64,000 bases of DNA from Podospora bellae-mahoneyi (lineage: Eukaryota; Ascomycota; Sordariomycetes; Sordariales; Podosporaceae). The notes beneath the pieces were generated by a model. That model did no database searches. It worked only from the letters and a program-made list of their open reading frames with translations, and was not told where the DNA came from. Shown in pieces: positions 56,983 to 64,000 of this stretch. The stretch covers positions 2,728,001-2,792,000 of the forward strand of contig NC_085881.1 in NCBI RefSeq assembly GCF_035222275.1, written 5' to 3'. Position numbers and translations under genes: made by a program. The first letter of the stretch is position 1, and each line of letters begins with the position of its first letter.

Positions 56983-58345
56983 TCACAAAGTCCCATTAAA
57001 AGCTCTGAAAAACCCCAGCGGAAACCCATCCGCCATAGCCTGAAACCCGGCCACGTTAGGATGCAAATGATCCCCCCCATCAAACTGCCTCGCCAGCTGC
57101 GCCCGATTTCCCGGATCCCCAATAATCTTTGCAAAATCCACAGTTGCGTCAAACGCCCCGCTGTTCAAAATCCACTCATTCACCTTGACCCTCGTCTGCT
57201 CCCTTGTCGGGTTGCTATAGCTCTGCCCGCTCCCGGTAAACTGAGTAATCGTCCCCCCTATCGTCTTGATCCCCGCTGCTTTGCACTCCCTAACAATCTG
57301 CTGAAACGCGCTTTGCAACCTTGTCGCAATGGAGTTTTGAGAACCAGAGTCGGTGCCACCGCCGCCGATGTCATTCACCCCAATGAAGATCATGACATAT
57401 TTCACGCCCGCTACTTGCAAAGCGTCGCGTTTGTACCGGGTGAGGAGGGTCGGTCCCAGACCGCCAGAGAGAACGGTGTTACCCCCCGCAGCCTGGTTGT
57501 TGACGCCGATGTGGCTGATTCCCTCTTTCTGCATACGCGCGATGAGCAGGTCAGGCCAGCGGTTGTTTCCGTCGTCGGTGCTGCCTCTCCCGTCGGTGAT
57601 GCTATCCCCCAGGATCACAAACGCGGAGTGATCCTTTGGCTTCCAGGCTTCGACTGCGGACAGGAAGTACCAGTGCTTGGTGTTGGCTCCCCCGGACAGG
57701 GTGGCGGTGCTGACGCGGTTGCCGGACTGCATGTGCGAGGTTGTGCGGCTGCCGGGGTGGCCGGTGATGCTGCTGCCTGACTGGCCTTGCTGGGAGTAGA
57801 GGGAGACGGCGATGTTGGTCTGGGGGCCGACGGAAAACTCGATTGGGTCCGTGTACGCTACCTGGCCGCGGGGGACGACGATGGAGGAGGAGCCGTTGCG
57901 GAAGGTGAGGGGTTTGAGTGTTGCGGCGTCGATGCCGGCTACTCCGGCTTTGTTTCCGGCGGCGAGGGCGATGGAGGCGGCGGTGATGGGGAGGTCGCTG
58001 CCGCCGAAGGTGTTGCTGATTTGGATGCGGAGTCTCTCGGCGCCGATGGAGAGGTGGAGGGTTTGTCTGATGGTGGCATCGCGGAAGACGCCTCCGTTGG
58101 TCTGTGAAATGATTGTGTTAGTTTGGGCCGGATTGCGACACTGAAGAGAAACATACGAATTGCGAAGGTGGCATATTGTTAGGCTCAACCAGCTGAGGCA
58201 TGGAAGTCCATGTTGCCACCCAGTGATTATCCTCCTGACGAGAGTTGAGTTCTCTCTCGTCCAACTCGGCGGTTGGAATAGCAGTAGCCCATCGTGCTGA
58301 CACCAGCAGCAGCGAAGAGGCAATTCTCGCCCACGAAGAAAGCAT
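56983..58345 (-). CDS. secreted GDSL/SGNH esterase
   Basis: 435-residue secreted SGNH-fold esterase. Exons 58345-58157 and 58101-56983. Residues 1-24 are the signal peptide (MLSSWARIASSLLLVSARWA). Catalytic blocks: VILGDSITDG with the nucleophile Ser (block I), GVNNQAAGGNTVL (block II Gly), IFIGVNDIGGG with Asn (block III) and DGGDHLHPNVAG with the Asp-x-x-His pair (block V). The N-terminal 200 residues form a beta-rich jelly-roll-like domain, as in fungal esterases acting on plant cell-wall polymers such as acetylated xylan or rhamnogalacturonan. Substrate is therefore only suggested. A TATA box stands 88 bp upstream. The only intron follows the signal-peptide region. Confidence 0.9.
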
Positions 58346-58432
58346 GGTGACCACTTGAGTTATTAATTTAGTCGAAGCCAAGAACACTCGTCCCTCCAAG
58401 ACCTGGTGATTGTTGAAATGAGCATTTTGAAG

Positions 58433-58440
58433 CTCTTATA
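58433..58440 (-). promoter_or_regulatory. TATA box of the GDSL esterase gene
   Basis: TATAAGAG on the minus strand, about 88 bp upstream of the start codon, a normal distance for fungal TATA promoters. Confidence 0.5.
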
Positions 58441-59293
58441 CAGACCGCTGGTCCCGCCGGCGGATGATGAATCCCCGAGGTTTAATTGTCGGTGCTAAGG
58501 AGAAGCTATCTAATTTAACCACGAGGCAGAGTAGTACGGGGCTCAACAGATCCTCGTGCGGGCTGCGTAAGTGGGCTGAGATCGTGGTTATTTACCCAGC
58601 GGGAATACCGTGGCGGGCTTGGGTGATGCGGGTGATCTGCTGTGTTGGCCTTTCTGTATCGTGGAAAATCTGTGGGGAAGCGGGAAGAACAACTGGATTA
58701 CGATTACGCTTGGATGTCCGTGCGCGTTTGTGCTGGCCTAGCCACAAACTCGGGTCCTGGGATCTTTGATATCGGGGCGGTATGCTATAATCCTGTAATA
58801 TCTGGACGGCTTTTGGGATACCGACGGCAGGGGGCTGAGAAGCTGAGGTGTAAGAGAACGAAACGATGGCTTCATGGACGTATACGGACGCGCCAAAACG
58901 ACGGCCCTGCGGAAAGAAGGGCGACTGACATCGCCGCAATGGGGCATCTTCATGCATGCCAGCGAAACACCGCCAATGACGAGGCTTCCAGTAAGCGCAG
59001 TTGACGCCAACCGCTTGGGCACCAACACCAGCAAAATGCCTGATGTGCGGGGTTGGCGATCTGGGCAGGACAGCACCTCGACCCTTGGAGACAGCAACAA
59101 CAACCACCTTTGACCTGCACCAATCGAACCCACCGAGATTCGCGCTACATATCTAAAGAATTACTCGCGGTAGGTAATTCTTATCTATGTATGAGAGCTT
59201 ATACTGGTTTCAGCTATTAATTTGTTGAGCCTACTAGTTTCGCCCACAGTCATACGAGTAGCTACGAGAGCCGAGCTCCGCGGTTTTTCAACA
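58441..59293. other. Intergenic between esterase and NLR gene
   Basis: Upstream regions of two divergent genes. Frames at 58592-59133 overlap on both strands without motif. The last 150 bp are AT-richer, as is common before this NLR family. Confidence 0.4.
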
Positions 59294-62200
59294 ATGCGCC
59301 TCCTGGAACGCAATGATACCGGTGATTTCAGTTTGACGGATGAAATTCCCGACGACCAGGTCCCACCGTATGCGATACTTTCGCACACATGGGGCGACGA
59401 AGAGGTTCTCTTCAGGGATATAATCGACGGCACATACAAAAGTAAAGCAGGCTACGCTAAGATTAGGTTTTGCGGAGATCAAGCCGGGCGCGATGGGCTG
59501 AAATTCTTCTGGGTCGACACATGTTGCATCGACAAATCCGACAGCGCCGAACTTCAACACGCCCTTAACTCCATGTTTCAGTGGTACCGCAATGCAGCCA
59601 AATGCTATGTCTATCTCACAGACGTCTCAACCTACCAGCAGAACGCCGACGGCTACCCCGGTTGGGAATTGACCTTTCGAAAATCTAGGTGGTTTACTCG
59701 TGGATGGACCCTCCAAGAGCTCATTGCCCCAGCAATTGTGGAATTCTTCTCTAAAGAGTGCGAGAGTCTAGGAGATAAGAACTCTTTAGAACAACAAATC
59801 CACGATGTAACCAAGATTCCCCTCCGAGCTCTCCAAGGCAGTACATTGTCCGACTTCAGCATCGAAGAGCGTATGTCGTGGGTCGGAAAGCGTAACACAA
59901 AACGAAAAGAAGATAAGGCGTACTCGCTATTCGGCATCCTTGATGTGACAATGACGCTTCGGTATGGCGAAGGAGAAGATAAAGCATTTGAGCGGCTGCG
60001 GAAGAAAATTCGTAAGCAAGATCGCGATCTGTCCAGTCTGCATTCTACCGACCCGCGCCTTGATAAGAAACGCATCGAGGAGGCGAAGGGTGGGTTGCTT
60101 GATGGCGCTTACCGCTGGGTTTTCAACACCCCTGACTTCCGCCGTTGGCATGACCAGTTAGAAAGCCGCCTTCTCTGGATTAAAGGAGATCCCGGCAAGG
60201 GCAAGACCATGTTGCTCTGCGGCATTATCGACGAGCTACAGAAAGCTATTGTTGCAGGCGGGCATCGTCGTAATTTGGCCTATTTCTTCTGCCAGGCTAC
60301 CGACTCGCGCATCAACAACGCCACTAATGTACTCCGTGGCTTGATCTACCTTCTTGTCAACCAGCAGCCACGTCTTATCTCTCACATACGCAATTCCACG
60401 GACGCAGGTAAATCGCTCTCTGATGCAAATGCGTGGTTCGCCCTCTCGGATATTTTAAAGGGGATGCTAGGAGATCCGAACTTAAAGCGAACCTACCTCG
60501 TCGTCGATGCCTTAGACGAATGTGTTGTCGACCTACCGAAGCTTTTAGACTTTATCGTCTGCATCTCATCTGATCGGATAAAATGGCTCTTAACAAGCCG
60601 GAAAGACACGATTATCGAGAAGAAATTGAAATCTAACAATGCGCGAACAAGGCTTAGTCTTGAGCTGAAGGAAAATGCGATAGAGGTGTCTCATGCCGTC
60701 GATTTATACATCGACGATAGGCTATCTGGTTTGGAAGCACTTCAGGACGACGCCCTTCTAAAGGATCAAGTACGAGATATATTACGCAAGAAGGCAAACG
60801 GCACGTTCCTCTGGGTCGCCCTCGTCGTACAGGAACTCAGCAAGGATGAGGTGGAGAACTGGCATGTTCTGCAGATTGTCGAAGAAGTACCACCGGGCCT
60901 GGATAGGATGTACGGTCGCATGCTGGATGAGATCAAACGGAATGAACGGGACTCGGAATCTTGTCGGCGCATTCTCTCGGTGGTGACGGTAGCATACCGC
61001 CCACTTCACTTGGACGAAATAGGCGGCTTATCTGGATTACCGAAACAGATTGTCAAGTCGACGGAGAATGTTAAGAAGATCGTGGCCAAGTGCGGATCCT
61101 TTCTCACGGTTCGAGATAACCAGATCTACCTCGTTCATCAATCAGCTAAGGACTACTTAGGCGACCAAGCCTCCCCATTCCTTTTCCCCAGTGGTGTGGC
61201 TATGACTCAACGTGATATATCGGATCGGTCATTAAAGCTTCTCTCAGGCAAGTTACAACGCGATGTGTACGGCTTACGTACACCGGGATTTTCTATCGAC
61301 CAAGTTCGAGTGCCGGACCCGGACCCTCTTGCGCCAGTGCGGTACTCGTGCGTTTACTGGGTTGATCATCTCTATGCCTGGCAGTCAAGCGACAATATCA
61401 AGCACACAAATGTTTTCCAAGATGGCGGTGACATCGATGACTTTCTGAGGAAGCACTATCTTCACTGGCTCGAAGCTCTTTCGCTTTGCAGGAGCATACC
61501 ACAGGGGATAACGTCAATGGCGACGCTTGAAAGCATTCTTCAGGTAGGCACTACCCAGTAATAATATTCAATTATTAAGCGGTTCTAACAGGAATTTAGC
61601 ACAGGTCGATTACGCCTCAATTACCAAGCCTTGTCGCTGATATGCGCCGATTCGTTTTATACTCGAAATGGGTTATTGAGAATTATCCTCTTCAGGTATA
61701 CGCTTCAGCACTTGTGTTCAGCCCCGCCCGAAGTATAACAAGAGGCCTGTTTACGCAGGAAGAACGGAAGTGGATTACTTCGGGGCCAATTGTAGAGGAT
61801 AATTGGAATGCGTGCCGGCAAACGCTCGAGGGGCATGGCGGTTCCGTCTTGTCGGTAGCGTTCTCGCCCGATTCGAAGTGGGTTGCGTCAGCATCAGACG
61901 ACACCACCATCAAGATCTGGGAGGCGGCTACGGGGTCATATACGCAGACGCTCGAGGGGCATGGCTCTTGCGTCTACTCGGTAGCGTTCTCGCCCGATTC
62001 GAAGTGGGTTGCGTCAGCATCAGACGACACCACCATCAAGATCTGGGAGGCGGCTACGGGGTCATGTACGCAGACGCTCGAGGGGCATGGCTCTTGCGTC
62101 TACTCGGTAGCGTTCTCGCCCGATTCGAAGTGGGTTGCGTCAGGATCAGACGACACCACCATTAAGATCTGGGAGGCGGCTACGGGGTTATGTACGCAGG

Positions 62201-62469
62201 CGCTCGAGGGACATCGCGATTCTGTGAAATCGGTAGCGTCTTCCCTTAACCCGAATCTGATTACATCCGGATCTGACGATGCCAACCCTCCACATTACCA
62301 AAGCTATGGAATGAGCTTGAACGATAGGTGGATTACGAGGGGCTCAGAAAACTGGCTGTGGCTGCCTCTGGAATATAAGCCATACCGTTCTGCTGTAGCG
62401 GCATCAACGGTTGCTCTTGGCTGTTCTTCGGGGCGCGTCCTAACTATGACGTTCACCACAGACAGCTAA
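59294..62469 (+). CDS. HET-NACHT-WD40 NLR (HNWD family, het-D/het-E like)
   Basis: 1039-residue NLR-type protein of the family that includes Podospora anserina HET-E, HET-D and HET-R, which trigger cell death on recognising non-self partners. Exons 59294-61543 and 61600-62469; the 56-nt intron has gtaggc, a perfect CTAAC branch site and tttag. It alone restores ITPQLPSLVADMRRF. HET domain (about 26-160): YAILSHTWGDEEVLF, VDTCCIDKSD, RGWTLQELIAP. NACHT: Walker A GDPGKGKT (298-305), Walker B LVVDALDEC. From residue 825 come three 42-residue WD40 units, then a degenerate fourth and the family C-terminus (WLPLEYKP...CSSGRVLTM). Starts MRLLERND, as in the family. Intact frame throughout. Confidence 0.94.
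61822..62199 (+). repeat. three near-identical 126-bp WD40 units
   Basis: Units start at 61822, 61948 and 62074 and are almost identical in DNA. Differences cluster at few codons: GS/SC and L/Y near the start, A/G and S/L or Y/C later. A diverged fourth copy starts at 62200. High identity fits recent concerted turnover within the gene, a trait of the HNWD family. Confidence 0.95.
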
Positions 62470-62821
62470 GCTGATCTTTCATTCTTTTTCTCTCTCTTTT
62501 TTCTATCATAGCGTGACACAGGAGGGGCTGGGGGTCTCCATTAATTTATACCCCGTTGCAATACTCTAGATCCTTCTAGATCCCTCCTTTTTCATCAGTT
62601 CGAGTACTCTGTTTCGTCATGAAGACAGGTGGCTCCAGAACACTTGGTAGAGACGTCATAAAGTTAGGGCCTACCCGAACAACTCGAGATCGGGTTAGTT
62701 GGCTTGACGTGCCAGGTGTCCGTGATATTTTGACAGCTTTGGAGCCGGAAATGGATATCGCTTAAACTGGTAATAAATAGCCCTTAACCTCGGGAAATTA
62801 TACTTGCTATGCAGTTAAAAG

Positions 62822-63106
62822 TGTCACGGATAGGACTAGTTGATAGGTTGATAGGTTAATAACAGTAGTTTTCAGCTAAGCGATAATCTGAGTATCACGG
62901 GAGAGGTAGATAGTCGAGGTAAGCTACAATAAGTCTGACCAATTTAATTAAATAGTAAGCTAAAGCGGGAACAATGGAAAGTAAACAAAGTCTGGCTGCA
63001 AGCAGGGCTCTAGACATGGCCAAGCTTGGACCTGTGAAAGTACCCACGTGACTCTCACGTGGCCCCTGCGCTACAAACCCATATGTTATGAGCCAGGGCC
63101 GCGACA
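62822..63106. mobile_element. possible solo LTR (285 bp)
   Basis: Ends TGTCACGG and CCGCGACA are inverted complements with one mismatch and have the TG...CA edges of LTRs. A hairpin CCACGTGA-CTC-TCACGTGG lies at 63044-63062. No internal region or partner LTR is present. The flanking bases (AAAAG and GGTAT) do not repeat, so no target duplication supports it. An old, incomplete element at best; family not assignable. The flanks to 63561 are AT-rich and empty. Confidence 0.3.
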
Positions 63107-63561
63107 GGTATGTAAATATGAACGGAACTATAGTTAAGACAAGTGGTATGTTGGTTTATATGACGATTCAACTAGGTCTTTACCTTGATTTGCAAATTTG
63201 GTTTTCGAACTTAACCTGGTTAATTTGGACCTTTTGAAATCAAACACATGTTTTCCAAGCTGAAATTGACAGGGGGGTAGGGAGGAAGAGGCAGTGCTGC
63301 TCCTAACTAAACACCCCACCCAAGTCCAAAAGCGGCAATACATTCCCTTGACGGGGAAGAACAACGGAACCGAGACCATGAGCATTATGGTGGCATGTCA
63401 GGGGTAAATATCCCGAATCCATCCACACTCGAGTTTGTTGGTACTTCAAATGCATGCGGACTTAAGGTATGGAATTAAGTTCGTGCCGTGTATAGTATTG
63501 CAAACTCAAACCCAATGCCGAACTTACTTCCTGGCCAGAACCCTTCACAGCTTTCTCATAT

Positions 63562-64000
63562 TCATTTCTTCCTCTTGGTAACAATTGTCTGAACATTCTT
63601 GGGCTGATGGAACCACCGGTTGATCAGAGTCCATTCCTTCTTCGGGTCCACCAACTCGAAATCGTAATCGCGGATTAGTTCTGGAAGGGCCTTGTAAATT
63701 TCCATCATTGAGATCTGTAGTTTACATTAGCCAACTGTGCCCCAGTGGGAAAAGAGGTGTATGCTCACATTCTTGCCCAAGCACATATGGGGTCCACCAC
63801 CAAACTATTTGCAACAAAGTCAGTAACAGGAGCTAATAAAGAGTAAGTTGGGTCAAAGACTCACATTTAGCATGTGTCTCTCCAAATCAGCAGCATTACG
63901 ACCTAACCACCTCTCCGGCACAAACTCATCTGCATCCTCTCCAAACACACCTTTATCACGCTGTACAATCTGAGGGTTGCATCCGACTTTCACCCCAGGA
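63562..64000 (-). CDS. cytochrome P450, 3' part
   Basis: C-terminal end of a microsomal cytochrome P450 (class II monooxygenase, membrane-bound in the ER), running off the right edge. Exons seen: beyond 64000 to 63865, 63804-63769, and 63714-63562. The part contains NPQIVQRDKGVFGEDADEFV, then FVPERWLGRNAADLERHMLN (PERF-like segment), and FGGGPHMCLGKN, the haem-binding loop (FxxGxxxCxG) with its Cys ligand, encoded alone in a 36-nt exon. The tail ISMMEIYKALPELIRDYDFE ends in KRKK. The style resembles pisatin-demethylase-like P450s of ascomycetes, but substrate cannot be inferred from this fragment. It is convergent with the NLR gene. Confidence 0.92.

Noticed and set aside
61544-61641. HNWD gene read as two separate genes or as frame-broken
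   Set aside because: A 56-nt intron with CTAAC branch site and TTTAG acceptor joins the two parts in frame and restores the family sequence.
1-64000. CRISPR arrays or bacterial-type operons
   Set aside because: Eukaryotic gene structure throughout; no regularly spaced repeats with unique spacers were seen.

Overview
The window is nuclear DNA of a filamentous ascomycete, most likely a Sordariomycete near the Sordariales (Podospora/Chaetomium/Neurospora relatives). Evidence: short spliceosomal introns (about 45-90 nt) with GTRNGT donors and CTAAC-like branch sites, a free-standing 5S rRNA gene, an intron-bearing tRNA-Leu, and typical fungal families (DUF1996, BYS1, DUF3176, fungal rhodopsin-like, 2EXR, AA9 LPMO, HET-NACHT-WD40). 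Gene models below were built by splicing by eye; nearly all close in frame from ATG to stop.

Layout. 1-9.5 kb: 3' end of a DUF1996 protein, a BYS1-type secreted protein, a secreted PEBP-like protein, a decayed coiled-coil gene, an RGG-rich protein of unknown function, tRNA-Leu(AAG) and the uracil-catabolism gene URC4. 9.5-14.3 kb: gene-poor, with a 5S rRNA gene between two copies of a diverged repeat. 14.3-17.6 kb: a secreted HD-domain protein and a DUF3176 membrane protein that appears broken. 18.4-24.2 kb: a complete KDM5/JARID1 histone demethylase. 26-31 kb: SLX1 endonuclease, then SF3A3 and FAL1/eIF4A-III transcribed divergently from one short promoter. 31.6-40.6 kb: rhodopsin-like membrane protein, the remnant of an SRPK-like kinase, a JEN1-type carboxylate transporter, a decayed F-box gene and a hAT-like MITE. 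40.8-53.4 kb: RING-H2 protein, zinc-finger-like nuclear protein, TAF6, SDH3 (complex II membrane anchor), a 2EXR protein and an LAT-type amino-acid permease. 54.8-64 kb: AA9 lytic polysaccharide monooxygenase, a small Cys-rich candidate, a secreted GDSL esterase, an intact HET-NACHT-WD40 NLR gene and the 3' end of a cytochrome P450.

The core is housekeeping: transcription (TAF6, KDM5), splicing (SF3A3, FAL1), DNA repair (SLX1), respiration (SDH3) and nutrient uptake. Between these lie accessory secreted, recognition and decayed genes. The most notable locus is the NLR gene at 59.3-62.5 kb. It reads intact through one intron but carries only three near-identical 126-bp WD40 units, fewer than described for active incompatibility alleles of this family. 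No operon-like system or convincingly novel multi-gene system was found.
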